Source: Brevipalpus yothersi (Eukaryota; Arthropoda; Arachnida; Trombidiformes; Tenuipalpidae). Taken from it: DNA of 64,000 bases. Shown piece by piece: positions 1-12,009 of this stretch. A program made the position numbers and the translations under genes. The stretch lies in NCBI GenBank assembly GCA_003956705.1, contig QZCP01000170.1, positions 1-64,000 of the forward strand, in the 5' to 3' direction. The notes beneath the pieces were generated by a model. The model saw only the letters and a program-made list of their open reading frames with translations. It was not told where the DNA came from and searched no databases. How positions within the stretch are numbered: position 1 is the first letter of the stretch; each line of letters opens with the position of its first letter.

Positions 1-156
1 ATACCTTACTGTATATTTTTTTGAAAACATTTAAAGCATGTGTTTTGAGAGACAAGTTTTAAACATTTAAATGTTTGGTTTAATTGAAAGTGATTGTTAT
101 TTTTGGTATTAGATTGATTGCTATTAAGTTGGATTATTTTTGGATCTTGTATATCG

Positions 157-1848
157 ATGATGAACAGTGATTCAGAGGAAGATAATTCATCTATAGAAAG
201 TAGTGGTGATGATGGAGAATTGGCTGGTGAAATGTCGGATGCCGGTGAAGATTTGTTGAGTGATGAGGATGACAGTGATGGTGATCTTAATGATAGTGAT
301 GAAGATGAGGAAGATGAGGAGGATGAGGATGATGAGGATAGTGAGGATGGAGACTCTGATGATTATGTTGGTGTTGATAGGGTACAAGGTAAGGGAATCA
401 TTTTTTGGTGATGTTTTTACCGGTACAATGGTGTGCAATAACGTTCATTTTCTCTCTCTTCCTAGCAATCGAAAAAGCTGGTTCTGACGATGACGATGGT
501 AATCGATCAAGTGATATTGAAGATGATGACAGTAAGTTTTGTCGAATTCTGGAATTCTAGTATGCAAATTTTTATTATTTGAATGATTTTCTGATAGAAC
601 TACCAAGTGCTAAAGCGTGGGGAAAAAAGAAATCCACTTATTTTGGAACAGACTACGTTGACAAAGACTTTAGGAGTAAGTTTGGCTGGAATATTTGTTT
701 GCAAATTTTTTGAATACATGTTCCTTTTGTTGCGAATTCCAGGAACACGACAGCAAGAAGAAGAATTAGCCCAAGCTGAAGAGGACGAAGCCAAGGCTAT
801 TCAGAAAAGATTACTTGAAGAGATCGATGAAACTGATCTCGAACTTCATCGAATTCAAAAGCACCAGGAGAGCTTGGATCTAAATGAATCGGTCCATAAA
901 ATTGCATTTGATTTGGAATCCCTCACCAAAAAAGAGCGAATTGACCTTCTAAAAAAGGAATCACCAGAACTTATTGGTTTAATCGAAGATTTCAAGTCGT
1001 CATTAGCGGAAATCGAAAAAACAAAACAGATATTGAATTATACCAACGTTGAGGATCTGGATGCTTTCCGATCTACCTCTACTCTCAAACTTTTTCGAAC
1101 CAAATTCTACCTACTAACGAGATATTGTATCAATATTAGTTATTATTTTTTATTGAAATCAGCTGGAAAGGCAGTACATAATCATCCTATTCTTTCGAGT
1201 TTGGTTGCTTTCAAAAAGATGATTTTGCAGGTAGATGGTTTAGAGAAAAAGAAAGCATTCCGTGATCAAATTTCTCAATTCAAAGCCAAAATGTCTCAGA
1301 ATGAGACCATCTCACTCCAGCATCACAAATCTTTAGATAATCAAGAGGACGTTGAAATTGATTTAAGAGATGTGGATCAAACATCAGACATCGACGAAAG
1401 ACCAAAAAGAAAGAAGATTCGTTTTGCTGACGAGCAGCCCACTGCAGATGAGGAGAACCAAGATATATACCGAGACTACGGTGATCTTAGAGAACAAGAA
1501 GATGCCGACGATCTTGAGGATGAAGATCTGGAAGATGAAGAAGATGATGATGATAATCCATTGGAGAGAGACGCAAAAGAAATGGAAAAAGAAATGGGAG
1601 ATATGGAATCAGATGGTGAAGGAGGTTCGAGACGGCCTATTAACTACCAGATTGCCAAGAACAAAGGTCTCACCCCTAGTAAAAGGAAAGAACTTCGCAA
1701 TCCACGAGTTAAGCATAGGAATAAGTTTAAGAAAGCAAAATCCAGACGACGAGGACAAGTTAGAGAACCTCGAAAGGAAATTAGACGATACGCTGGAGAG
1801 ACTACTGGTATTAAGAGTAGTTCCGTTAGGAGTATTAGGTTCAAGTAG
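157..1848 (+). CDS. UTP3: UTP3/SAS10-like small-subunit processome protein
   Basis: Nucleolar U3 snoRNP / small-subunit processome factor needed for 18S pre-rRNA processing. Four exons are readable: 157-388, 466-531, 598-675 and 743-1848, all GT-AG and in phase, giving 493 residues. Exon 1 is an acidic Asp/Glu/Ser run. Exon 3 carries the WGKKKSTYFGTDY segment typical of the family. The Sas10/Utp3/C1D domain (LLTRYCINISYYFLLKSAG, then NHPILSSL) is near residues 190-240. The basic Sas10 C-terminal domain occupies residues 422-493 (GLTPSKRKELRNPRVKHR, ending RSIRFK). The start at 157 was chosen because an in-frame TGA lies at 115 and a second Met follows at once. An AATAAA sits at 1935-1940. The gene is tail to tail with eL18, and its 3' end is copied in inverted form at 14.1 kb. 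Confidence 0.9.
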
Positions 1849-2043
1849 TTGTGCCTCTTCTACAATTGTACCAAAGAGTAATTGTTTTCCAGTTTGATTT
1901 CTCTTGAATTTGAGCTGATATATTTTTTAAAATCAATAAATAACAACTCCATCAAGAAGGTTCTTCGCATTCCAATCGCGTAAGTTAAGGAAAATAGGCA
2001 AGCTTTTTGTAAACAGATTTAGTTTATTAATTGAAATGAAGTT

Positions 2044-2840
2044 CTAATTCTTATAGCCACGACTAGCTCTTCGGCCACGAGCTTTCTCAAATTTTCTTCC
2101 CTTGGATCGTACAAATGGTTTAGTATGTGAATGAGGCACACCAGGAGCAGGTCCAAAATGTTTACAAGCCTCTCTGGCAGTTCGTCTTCCTTGAATCAAC
2201 ACGGTGTTTGCACCAGTTGGACACTTGTGAGCCAGTTGATCAATAGTGAAGCATTGGCCACCAGCTTCGAGTATTCGCTTACGAGCTTGTCTCGAAAACC
2301 GTAAAGCACAGACTCTCATTTTGGGAACATTATAAAGTCGAACATCATTGAGAACATCACCAACGATAACAGCGATCTTTTTCTCATTACCTGGCCTTTT
2401 CATGAAGCGACTCTGAAATGTGAATGACTGTAATGTTCAAAAATTGTGGACATTTAAGAATAAATTAGTAGTACTTACAAGTCCCATGAGAGAAATTGGA
2501 GCTCTATTAGTTCTTGACATGTACAACCTTCTCAAAATTATGTCATTGAATTTTTTGTTGGTTCTTCGGGCAAGGAAACGGTAGAGCTGCGGAAAAACAT
2601 GATCATCATAATCAGTCACCGAATGTACACAACATTGTCAAACTACACACCTTAACCAACAATAGAATGTATGGATCCTTGCTTTTGGGAGCCTTTCGGC
2701 GAACCTTACGGTCATTCTTATGTGTAATATCAATTCCCTAAAAGTAGACAAAAGAAAAAAAATAATTCAAAATCTTTTGCCAGACAATCAAAACACATCA
2801 CAATCAAGCCGGTGTTGATGCAAACATCACAACTTACCAT
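2044..2840 (-). CDS. RpL18: 60S ribosomal protein L18 (eL18)
   Basis: Structural protein of the cytosolic large ribosomal subunit. Four minus-strand exons: 2840-2838 (only the ATG), 2737-2651, 2586-2479 and 2412-2044, giving 188 residues, the usual eL18 length. Family landmarks are GIDI at the N-terminus, LARRTNKKFN, MSRTNRAPISL, PGVPHSHTKP and a terminal RGRRASRGYKN. The first intron directly after the initiator Met is common in ribosomal protein genes. A plus-strand TTTATT at 2023-2028 supplies an AATAAA just after the stop. The last exon plus part of the preceding intron is duplicated at 13.5 kb. The gene looks intact and is presumably the functional copy. Confidence 0.96.
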
Positions 2841-3544
2841 GGCTTAAATTATTTTCAACACCTATTGTACAGACAATCAACACTTTATCTGCACAGCAGT
2901 ATCACTAATCAACTAAATACTTCTTGATTCTCACAAGCAATCAAGAATTAATCGAATTAATTAAGTTGAAAAATTTCAACAAACATTAACACATTTGATT
3001 GGGTTCCGGAAACGGATGTAAATGAAAAGTTATCAAAAAAGCGCCCTCTATTCGAGTACATAGAATCCGAGTATCGGTATCGGAATGAATCGATCCCAGA
3101 ACGATCCTTAAAAAAATTGCAATCAAGAAAAAACATTTTGATTGATTGTCGAAGTGTGATTGGAAAGAGTTTCTCGTTGTGTGTTCGGTGTTAATTAAAT
3201 TGTTCTGTATAAGTTCCAGATGATGGACATCAAGTGTTAGTGATCATCGACATTTCTGGAAAGTTGCATTTCGTGCATGTGTGTGTGTGTATTTGTCTGT
3301 ATTTTGCGAGACTCGACTTGACTCATTGTACTCAGCTGTTTGTATTGCATGTTTATGTGTGTGTGATAATCGAAAGTCAACGATGTATGTATGTTGTTTG
3401 AGAAATATTAGTAGTTGATTTTGGTGTGGAAAAGCTTCAAATTTTTTTGATAGAATTTTGTATTCTTCATAAGAAGAAATCATTTCACCGTTCAAGGACC
3501 AACCCGATTCAAATTTTATCCTGTCTCAATTACCTGTGTCCGAT
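2841..3544. other. eL18 / TFCP2 divergent intergenic region
   Basis: Contains the 5' flanks of two divergent genes: eL18 (minus) and the TFCP2-like gene (plus). A short GT-rich run lies near 3277-3290. No open frame with coding character was found. The promoters must be here, but no defined element could be assigned. Confidence 0.5.
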
Positions 3545-6395
3545 ATGTCCACTGCAGTCCATTGGCACGTTGATGATATCGACGATGCCCTTGCAGCGGA
3601 CTTTGATGGTAGTCTCTCTGGTCTTGGTATGGAGCTTAATACATCTTCATTCAATATGAGGTAAGAAGTCCTATATTGTGATCATCACATTTTTTTCCTC
3701 CGATAGCAGAGCTTGTGAATACACAATTCTATGGCTCAATGACAATCTCTATCCTGCTTTTTCATCTCTCTTTCTTTCTTGCTCCACTCGATGAAAATCA
3801 TCTTCAACTTCACTCGATACTTCGTTTGAGTAGCATTTTGTTATAAGAAGTTGAGGTAAACAACCCCGGAAGATTTGTCACTCCTAGTCTAATCGTTTTC
3901 CATGTTCTCCATACCTTGAGATCTGTTTCTTTGTGGGACAACTTATTTCGCCTTTGACAGAGCCCTCAAGCTTTGATGATAATCTTGAGTTTTTCTTAGC
4001 AGGAATGTTTTTCTACGGTCTATCCGGTTACTAGTATTGAGATGCTCACTTGAAAAGAATGTCGCTCCTCTAAAACTTGATGTTGAATTGGAAAAAAGAA
4101 CTTATTCCACTCGCTATGATTAGGTGAAAAACATTCTCACAAAGTCTTGAGCCAAGTAATGATCGATCACCAACTTCGTTCTTTTCGCGATTTAGATTAA
4201 ATCACGACTCGAGATTGGCCTTTGCATCTATCTCAAATGATATATATTGTTCAAAGTCTCTCTCTCGCTCTTCTTCTCATCCACCAGAGGAGAGAGAGAG
4301 AGAGAGAGTAAGAAAGAGAGTGAGAGAGGAAAGAAGTAAAGAATGTTTGTTTCTTTAAAGCTAGCTATCACTCCTATGGTTGGTTCAAAGTATCAGCCTT
4401 GTTGAGTTGATAAAAACCATTGGCAGCAAGCAAGACGACTAGCATTAAACGATGATTTGTGCGATTAGTTGCTCGCTAGCGAGAGTGTATATAAGTACAT
4501 TCCATGTCTCTCAAGTTTTCTTTCTCACCTTTTTTCACCTTTTCTGAAGATTCAACGGCGTTTAAAATATTCTCCGATTACAACGGGTAAAAGTTTAGCC
4601 AACAATTTGCGTTTTGTTAACCAATGAGATGAGATATCTTCTTCTTTCTTTACACTCTTTTTCCCATTTTTCCCTTTCTCTCTTTCTTTTTCTCTCATTC
4701 TTTCATGAGCCTTTGTATTTCTCTCCACAATCACTTGGCCTTCTGACCACAAGCTCTCAACATTGACTGAATTCCTTTATTAATATCTACGTCTCGATTC
4801 TATTACACTGTTGTTATCATGCAACTTTTTTCTAACTTGTATTTTGCCCAGTGAAACTCTTCTTGCTCTACCAACTTTGAAGAACGAACACAATCGACAT
4901 CATGTTGATGACAAGCATGCAAATGGAAACAACAGCGATAATAATTCACATCATTCCTCACCTCATCACAACAATCATATCGTCTCACACAACTTGAAAG
5001 GGTCCAATTCTGAATTGTCGTCACTTTCCTTGCCACTCAATCATTCCATACAAGAGGATGGACGACCTGAGGTCAATGGTCATCGTAAGAAAAATAGATT
5101 AGGTAAGTGCGAATTGCTATCTTTTGGGTTCAAAAATAATCAAATACAATTTGCTCCTTATTTTTCTCACTGCATCTGTATTTTTTGGCCCTAGCATATG
5201 GACAAGATGAGGAGAGTGTTTCAAGTACCATCAAAAGGTTCTGCTTCAGCAATGAGCGTGAAACCTGCAATTCGGACTCAGTTCGATATATTTTCGCTAC
5301 CCATGGATTGATACCACGAGGATCAGAAGCCGAATGTAATCATGAAGACTGTTCTAGTGATATGAAATGTCAGCATAGACATAGTAACTCAGCTCCTGAT
5401 TTGAGGACAACTTCAACACCCTCTGGACTTCCAACCTCAGGACGATCTTCTCCATCACCCCTCAACAACTCTTCCGTCTTGAATCAAATCCTTGGGGCTC
5501 CCTACAATAATTCCTTTGGTTCAAATATATCTCACGAGTCCAAGTCTCCTGAAACGATGGATCGTAATACAAATGAATTCCAATACTTACTTGGCGCTGC
5601 TACCTCAATGGCAACAAAAGTGAATGAAGAAACCATGACGTATCTAAATCAAGGTATCTCAGTATAATCGTTCATCAGCCATCTAAAATCTAAAAGGTGC
5701 TCTAGAATGATCAGTTAGCAAATTGCGTGATATCAATGGTAGTTGAATTTATTCATTGTCAGGCCTTTGCTCAGTCAGGAAAAAAGCGCGCTTATTCAAC
5801 TCAGTTCGATCGCTCCACCATCTCCCTCTCTTCTCCCTTTTTTCTTTTGTCTTTTTATATCTCCTCCTAGATTACGTCCCCAGATCTCTCTATGGCCCAA
5901 AATTATAAATCATTTCTTCCAATCATGAATGAATGAGAGAGACAATTGGTATGAATACGGTCAATTTTGCGTCACCAAACAGTTAATCAGTGCTCAAATA
6001 GACTATAGGAAAGGGAAAGAGAGTATTGTATAGCATAAGAACAATTGAGATTGAGTTACTTTCTCATCTAGCTTACCCTGGCCATTGATGAATATCATGC
6101 TGCGTCTCAATTGTCTTCGATTGGTTCTCTATTCCACATTGATTGCTTCAATTAGACTTTCTTTTCATTTCCTCTATCTATGTGTATTCGAATCTAATTT
6201 CCAGCTTGTTATTGAAAATTCATGCTGATATTCTCAAAATTTGTTCAGTCATATCATTGAAGACAATAGTAGTAGTAAATTTTGATGTTCCCAATTTTCG
6301 AATCAGCAGAGCAACTGAGAAGTCGATCATCGCTTCGAACTTAATGTTGCAATTTTTTCTTTTTTTTGCTTCGTAGACAATAGCTATCTTTTATT

Positions 6396-6446
<51 letters not shown>

Positions 6447-8157
6447 CTTTACTTTCAACCGCTAAACTCTGATTGCCAATGCAAGTCTCAACAGGCCTCT
6501 CGAGATAAACTCGGTTCCGTGTCTTTGGCTGCTCTTCGATTCTAGCTGTACCGATATGATAAAAACATTGAAGTATAAGTAGTCATTAGTTCAGGCCACC
6601 CTAACTGCATCTATCATACTCTTATCCATAGAAGCTCTTCGTGAACATTTATCATAATCATGTTAATATTTGAACTCACTTGAATTCTCTGACACTTCAT
6701 CTAATGAAATCTTGTTTATATCTTTGAAATAGGCCAACCATACGAGATAAAGATCAAGAAACTTGGTGATCTCACAGAATGGCGAGGCAAAATGTTAAGA
6801 AGTATTATCAGAATAGGTTTTCATGAGAGAAGATTGCAGTATATGGAGAAAGACTTAATTATGCAGTGGAAACAATGTAGACAATCAGAGAGGATTTTAG
6901 AAATTGACGTTCCACTAAGCTATGGTATCTATCAGAACCTTTATAATTCTCAAGAGATAAACAAATGCGAGTTCATTTGGGATCCTACAAAAGAGACTGG
7001 TGTTTTTGTAAAGGTTAGTGAACACAATTATGATGGAACTTCGTTGCAAGCAATTTCAATATATTTTTCTTTCAGGTCAATTGCATCAGTACAGAATTCA
7101 CCCCCAAGAAACATGGTGGTGAAAAAGGTGTACCGTTCAGACTTATCATTGAGACTCATTCATACAATGGGAACAATGCCAATAATTCTAAGAATGGCGC
7201 TTCAACCATCATTCATGCGGCATCTTGTCAAATTAAAGTGTTCAAACCGAAAGGTGCCGATAGAAAACATAAAACTGATCGAGAAAAGATGAGTAAAAGG
7301 CCTCAAAGCGAACAAGAAAAATTCAAGCCATCATATGAAACCACATCATTCACCAAATATCCCTTGGACTCCCTTTATACCACCTATCGAACCACTACTG
7401 CTGGCACTGCCTCTGTTCGAAGTTCACCACCATCCTCACCTCCCAATTTAACAAATTCGAACGTTCAGAGTATTGAGGAGAAAGCCCTTCCTGAGTCACA
7501 ACCATATCGTAAAGCGTCTCCACCTCTTCCAGAGCAGCGAGAAATTGATCCTCTACTCAACTATTCTTTGCCATCGATTGTTGGAGATTCGATTCTGACC
7601 TCTGACTCTTCCTCAGGGGAAACAATGAATTGGTTAATTCAGAATCGATTTGATGCTCACGTAAGAACTTTCGCAAATTTTGCTGGATCAGATCTTTTGA
7701 AGCTCAATCGAAACGATCTTATCCAAATCTGTGGTCTCACCGATGGTATAAGATTGTTCAACGCTCTTCACATCAGATCAGTGAAGCCAAAAATGACTAT
7801 TTATGTGTGCAATCCTTTGGATGAAGTTTTTCGCGCCCTTTATCTAGAAAATTTAGATGTTTCTGAGCTGAAAAACAAGTTGGCTGCTGTTATATTGTGT
7901 TCTACTGATTGTTACATCTCGAGAATATTTTTACAAGGTCCCTCTGGGATAAAGGTCCTTATGACTGATGATGTCGTTCGGAACTTTTCTGAAGAAGCAA
8001 TTTTTCTCGTACAATTCGATCGAGGTGAGTCCTGTTCTTTGTTATTTCAGCTGAGAATGATGATCACACTTTCATATATCTTTTCCTTATGCTTCTTATT
8101 TGGATAGATGGTTCTGAAGAAAATTCTTTCGAAGCAACGCTCAAACCTTACAAATGA
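3545..8157 (+). CDS. TFCP2/UBP1-type (grainyhead family) transcription factor
   Basis: CP2-subfamily sequence-specific DNA-binding protein, counterpart of insect gemini and vertebrate TFCP2/UBP1. Six exons: 3545-3660, 4852-5102, 5195-5653, 6733-7013, 7076-8024 and 8108-8157, giving 701 residues; all junctions keep phase. The N-terminus has ADFDGSLSGLGMEL and ETLLALPTLK. The CP2 DNA-binding domain runs from about residue 250 (EFQYLLGAATSMATKV, YLNQGQPYEIKIK across the exon 3/4 junction) to KVFKPKGADRKHKTDREK near 445. A SAM-like segment (NRFDAHVRTFANFAGSDLLKL) is near 530-590, and a C-terminal oligomerisation region follows (IFLQGPSGIKVLMTDDVV). Odd points are a His/Asn/Ser-rich stretch (exon 2) and a Cys/His-containing, Ser-rich stretch (exon 3) inserted before the DNA-binding domain, making it longer than vertebrate TFCP2 (about 500 residues). 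Introns 1 and 3 are each about 1.1 kb and hold simple repeats. Confidence 0.9.
4287..4330. repeat. GA-rich simple repeat
   Basis: An AG dinucleotide run at about 4290-4308, continuing as degenerate GA, inside intron 1 of the TFCP2-like gene. A CT-rich stretch at 4255-4280 just upstream could pair with it to form a hairpin. Confidence 0.8.
6397..6442. repeat. (CT)n microsatellite
   Basis: About 23 nearly perfect CT units within intron 3 of the TFCP2-like gene. Confidence 0.95.
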
Positions 8158-8859
8158 GATTGGACCTATCACTCCAGCCAAGAGATGTTGGAGAGGATCC
8201 CTGATCATCTACAATCTGGCCTTTGTTTTCTATCATTTTCACTACATAAATTATATCCTTTGATTGTATATTAACAAAATTTCATAATCTCAAGCCTCAT
8301 GCTTTCATCAATAGGTTTCAACGGAAAATTTGAAGATCATTGAGAATAGATTCTCCGAAACTGAGCTAGATGCGGATCAGATTCAATTTCAAGAATGATC
8401 CGGGTTGACCAACCAACTAGCTTCGATCATGTTTGGGTTCCTACAATTACGAGAGGATGGTCGTGCTCATGCCAACAAGTCAGTTCAATCAAGAAACAAT
8501 CAAAAACATAATATCACATCAGTAACTATCATTTAGTTGCTTAAAGGTAGTCAGAAAAGATCGAAATACATTCATTGATATGTACAATTAAGATCTGGCA
8601 GCGCTATTTCGATCTAGGCTTATGAAAACTTGATATTCACCTTTTCAAGAGGTTAATTTGCTTGGAAAGAGTCAAGTTGAATACAAGTTTGTGAAACACG
8701 GTGTTTTGATTCCAAGTTTCCATGATGCTTCCTGATCGAGAGAAGCCCGTGCATAACCAATTTTTATCTTGAACTCTGAATTCGTGGATTCACTCATCCT
8801 CTAAAATGAGTTAAAGATGGAGAAATCGATCAGAAACAATAATGTGATAATAGGCATTC
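8158..8859. other. 3' flank of TFCP2-like gene, source of a duplicated block
   Basis: Contains the convergent 3' ends of the TFCP2-like gene (plus) and the gene at 8860 (minus). The part from about 8192 to 8512 recurs in the same orientation at about 10672-11078 with scattered substitutions and small indels. No reading frame was found. Confidence 0.6.
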
Positions 8860-10323
8860 TTACCCACCATTTCCATAAACTTCATCAACTTTTCGTTGTA
8901 ATGATTCTTCTTCTTCCCTCGACAAAAAACCTTTCTCCCACCAAACATTAAGATGTCTATGTTCACTCTCTAGGCTATAACGGTACCTCAAAGCCTCGCT
9001 ATATTCATCCCTATCGAGAATATTTTTGATATCTTTTCCGCTTTTTTCAGTGAGTTCGATTTGACGGCAGGCCTCTTCTGCTGCTCTTTCCATTCCAATA
9101 ATATTATCGACGAGTCTGTCGTCTTGTGAGCTCATTACATTAAACTTATTCAAATGACGAGTCAGCCTTTTTAAAAGAAATGGTCTCACTTCTGCTGGAA
9201 AATGCTCGATATATTTCCTGCTATCCGCAATCAAGAGGAGAGTCTGTAGTATGAGTTTCGGGCTGGATTTTTCTGTCCATTCGTCTTCTCCAGGGCTGAA
9301 AAAGAGACAGTCCAATGATGCAGAGCTCTTATCAGGCCAAAAGGGCAACGAATTCATACTGGGCCCATAAGAAAAGAAAGCACGGAGTCCCAAAGCACGA
9401 AGAAATACGTGTAGTTTACGTTGACCATAGTGTTGATGAAATGTTGCATGTTCGACGCCACAATCACTACCATAGAGAGTTGTACGTTCAATCTGGAAGA
9501 CACACTGAGGGCAGAACTTTCGATTGTTTTCCCGGATCATGGATTGATTAAGATTGATAACTACACTGCTCGGACCAAGATACTCCTTGGGAGGCTTTTT
9601 ATCTCCATCTATTTGTCTATCAACTCTTATGGTACAATCCTCAACTTCAAAATTCCTGTGCATAGGAACATCTAATGATTGAAAAATTTGATAATCGACG
9701 ATTGCTCTTGTGTTGCTCTCTACTTTGGTATCCTCTGGGTAATGAACGGTTGCTGAAAAATCAGATTTCAGTAAATTGTGTTCAAGATCGATACTCTGAT
9801 TCATTTCTTGGGAGCTTTTGATATCGATGTTGAAGAAATGCTTCATTAGTGGCCCAGTTATTATTCTCATTAGTATCTGTAATTTGGATGCATGATCTTT
9901 GATTAAAACATCTCTCCTCATATCTCTCTCATGCTGGGATTTCGACTTTTCCGAGTGGAAGGTGCTGTAAAAAGATGTTCCTAATTTGCCTCTAGTTTTG
10001 GTGAGCTGGAAACAAAAGTTATGCTAGCTAGAAATATGAACTCAAAATTTTTCAATCGAAAATTGAACTCACCTTTCCAATGTGATGGTGTTGATAGCTC
10101 AGAAAACCTGAGAAACTTGTGGCAGTGTACACTTGCTTTTGTAGAAATGTTCTATTTTCAAGGAGAAGAAATTGAACTAAATAAGTCGCATTACAAATCA
10201 ACATTCTCATAAACTGGGGTAGTTAATCTTTTTCTATTGTCAAGTTGTTCAGCATACTCACCTGGTAGAACATGGATGGATGAGCGAGATAATGCTTCCG
10301 GAATTGATAATGAATGAAGACAT
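8860..10323 (-). CDS. Unrecognised protein with mitochondrial-type leader
   Basis: Function not recognised. A consistent three-exon model gives 428 residues: 10323-10262, 10151-10073 and 10005-8860, with GT-AG junctions and phases 2 and 0 matching. The start at 10323 is the only one that joins exon 1 to the exon 2 frame. The N-terminal region of about 65 residues is rich in Ser, Ile, Arg, Thr and aromatic residues and almost free of acids (MSSFIINSGSIISLIHP...), resembling a mitochondrial presequence; that is inference. The rest is soluble, with a CPQC pair, a LHVFLRALGLRAFFSYGP segment, and a charged, probably helical C-terminus (SREEEESLQRKVDEVYG). The final codons read GGTGGGTAAG, which could also be a splice donor, so a further exon cannot be excluded. 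No transmembrane segment is obvious. Confidence 0.65.
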
Positions 10324-10463
10324 CATTCAAAAAAATTTAAACTCAATTATCAACAAATATTAACAAAAATTGTCATCCTAATCATGATTACTCTCTACAT
10401 TCAAATCATATTGAAATGTTTCTCATGTTGACATCCCGAGATGTTGATGATACGAGAGCGCGA

Positions 10464-10655
10464 AACAAAACAATTTTTCAAAATAAGTGTAACACACTCT
10501 GATTGGCCACCAAAATAGGTTCTGCCTCTTTTTGGAAGGGAAATTAGTTTTGTTTGAGGGGAAAAAAAGCGAGTGATAAAGTATTTGACGAATACTGTTC
10601 GTGTGATTCTAGATGAAAACAATTGAAACTTCTTATTTTCTCTCTTTTTCCATCG
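10464..10655. repeat. Left copy of ~180 bp direct repeat (CCAAT-box containing)
   Basis: Matches 14484-14655 in the same orientation. Shared landmarks are CTCTGATTGGCCA (an inverted CCAAT box), CAAAATAGG, GCCTCTTTTTG and a closing TTATTTTCTC run. The right copy lies about 500 bp upstream of CDC14, so this block may be a copied promoter region. The two copies bracket the composite island. Confidence 0.75.
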
Positions 10656-10671
10656 AACCAAGATTTTCTCC

Positions 10672-11078
10672 AGAGGATCCCTGTTCATCTACAATCTGGC
10701 CTTAATTTTCCATCATTTTCGCTACATGAATCATATTCCTTGATTGTATATTAACGGAAGTTTCATAATCTCAAGCTTCATGCTTTCATCAAAAAGTTTC
10801 AACGAAAACTTTGTCAATTAGAGAAAGCTCCTACTCAGGTGGGAAAATCTGGCTGAGTTTAAATAAGACAGAAAATTTGAAAATAGGAATATTTTTGAAG
10901 ATTATTGAGAATTGATTCTCTCAATCTGTACCTATAAGATAAAGTTCAGAGTCAATTTCAACAATGAGTAGAGTTGACCAATCAACTAGCCTCGATCACT
11001 TCGGCGTTCCCGCAACTACTAGAGAATGGTCGTGCTTAGGCAAGGTCGGCTTAATCAAGGAATAATCACGAACATATC
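10672..11078 (+). repeat. Duplicate of TFCP2 3' flank
   Basis: Direct, diverged copy of about 8192-8512. Shared segments include GAGGATCCCTG, CATCTACAATCTGGCC, TTGATTGTATATTAAC and CATGCTTTCATCAA. The copy contains extra bases in the middle (near 10815-10890). Confidence 0.75.
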
Positions 11079-11133
11079 TTATTAGCAAATGTGATATGGT
11101 TGGAAAGAGGTGACCAAAATCGGAGAGTAGCTC

Positions 11134-11136
<3 letters not shown>

Positions 11137-11187
<51 letters not shown>
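11137..11187. repeat. (GA)n microsatellite
   Basis: About 25 GA units in non-coding DNA between the duplicated TFCP2 flank and the orphan exon. Confidence 0.95.
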
Positions 11188-11188
<1 letters not shown>

Positions 11189-11325
11189 ACAACGTTAATA
11201 TAGAATAATCAAAAACGAGAGGATTTCAAACATGAAAGCGAAAACAAAGATTTAAATGGTTACAATTATTAATATATTTTAGTATTTTAATATATTTTAT
11301 TTTATTAATATATTTTCTCATGCAG

Positions 11326-11527
11326 CTTACTAGACTGGATAGAACAGGAGTTGAATATTATCAAGAAATATGACAAAGCAATCGATGAGCTACCAGTAGA
11401 TCATATTCCATTCACTGATGAGCTGATAACAGTTGAAAATTGGAAAAAACGAGTTTTAATTGATCAGTATCAGGTTCAGTACCAATTTTCTCGACTGATG
11501 GAAAAAGAAAAAGTAGACAAAAGGTGA
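11326..11527 (+). pseudogene. Orphan exon-like open segment
   Basis: An open frame of about 65 codons without a start codon. It begins right after an acceptor-like TTTTCTCATGCAG and reaches an AAG|GTGAGC donor at 11523/11524. Read through, it stops at TGA 11525-11527. The peptide is helical and charged (LLDWIEQELNIIKKYDKAI, then WKKRVLIDQYQVQYQF). No family was recognised. Having both splice signals but no partner exon in sight, it looks like an internal exon copied from another gene, like its neighbours in this island. Confidence 0.45.
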
Positions 11528-12009
11528 GCTTTTTCAGGGAATATTTGAGATGAATAGAAAGAGACTATCATCAACTGAACAAGAGGCTAATCCAGTAAAA
11601 GTGTAATCGATAGTTGAACCAATCCCTCATCCTCTTAAAAGTTGTGGGTCAACGTGTACATTGAATGTTCAAAAATTTAATCATAAAATCATAAATTTAC
11701 ACGAACACACCCACTGCATGCTCATTAACTCATCGAAAGCAAATTTCTCAGTGATCAATTATCCACACAATCCATGAGATCAAGGATCAAAGTTCAAAAA
11801 TTGAAAAATCTGTAGCCTTGTCTGTTGCGGTGGTGTCTTTTTCGCGAGAAAGGCTCATTGCGTCATCAATTTTTTTGTATTTGTTTTGCTGAGTGTTTTG
11901 AATGAAGAAGTTAATTGATCGTATGGTTCATGGATTTTCATGAGTTTTCATTCATTTGAGAAAAATTTCAAATCCACTTTTGAAATTAAACGTATCATAT
12001 TCAAGCAGG
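11528..12009. other. Non-coding, upstream of SMYD-like gene
   Basis: AT-rich DNA without a convincing reading frame; presumably the promoter and 5' UTR of the SMYD-like gene starting at 12010. Confidence 0.5.

Noticed and set aside
187..438. Minus-strand open frame rich in Ile/Thr
   Set aside because: Antisense of the acidic Asp/Glu run in UTP3 exon 1; composition is a by-product of GAT/GAA codons.
1370..1897. Plus-strand open frame of 175 codons inside UTP3
   Set aside because: Shifted frame over the acidic and basic tail of UTP3; the real frame has family motifs.
6792..7292. Continuous frame across the CP2 intron at 7014-7075
   Set aside because: The GT-AG intron restores the conserved CP2 frame (VNCISTEF after VFVK); reading through does not.
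8850..8862. GGTGG|GTAAG as splice donor at the end of the gene at 8860
   Set aside because: No convincing downstream exon was found before the TFCP2 3' end; kept only as a caveat.
9315..9675. Plus-strand open frames
   Set aside because: Antisense shadows of the minus-strand gene at 8860-10323.
10021..10212. Plus-strand 63-codon open frame
   Set aside because: Antisense of exon 2 and introns of the minus-strand gene; no family features.
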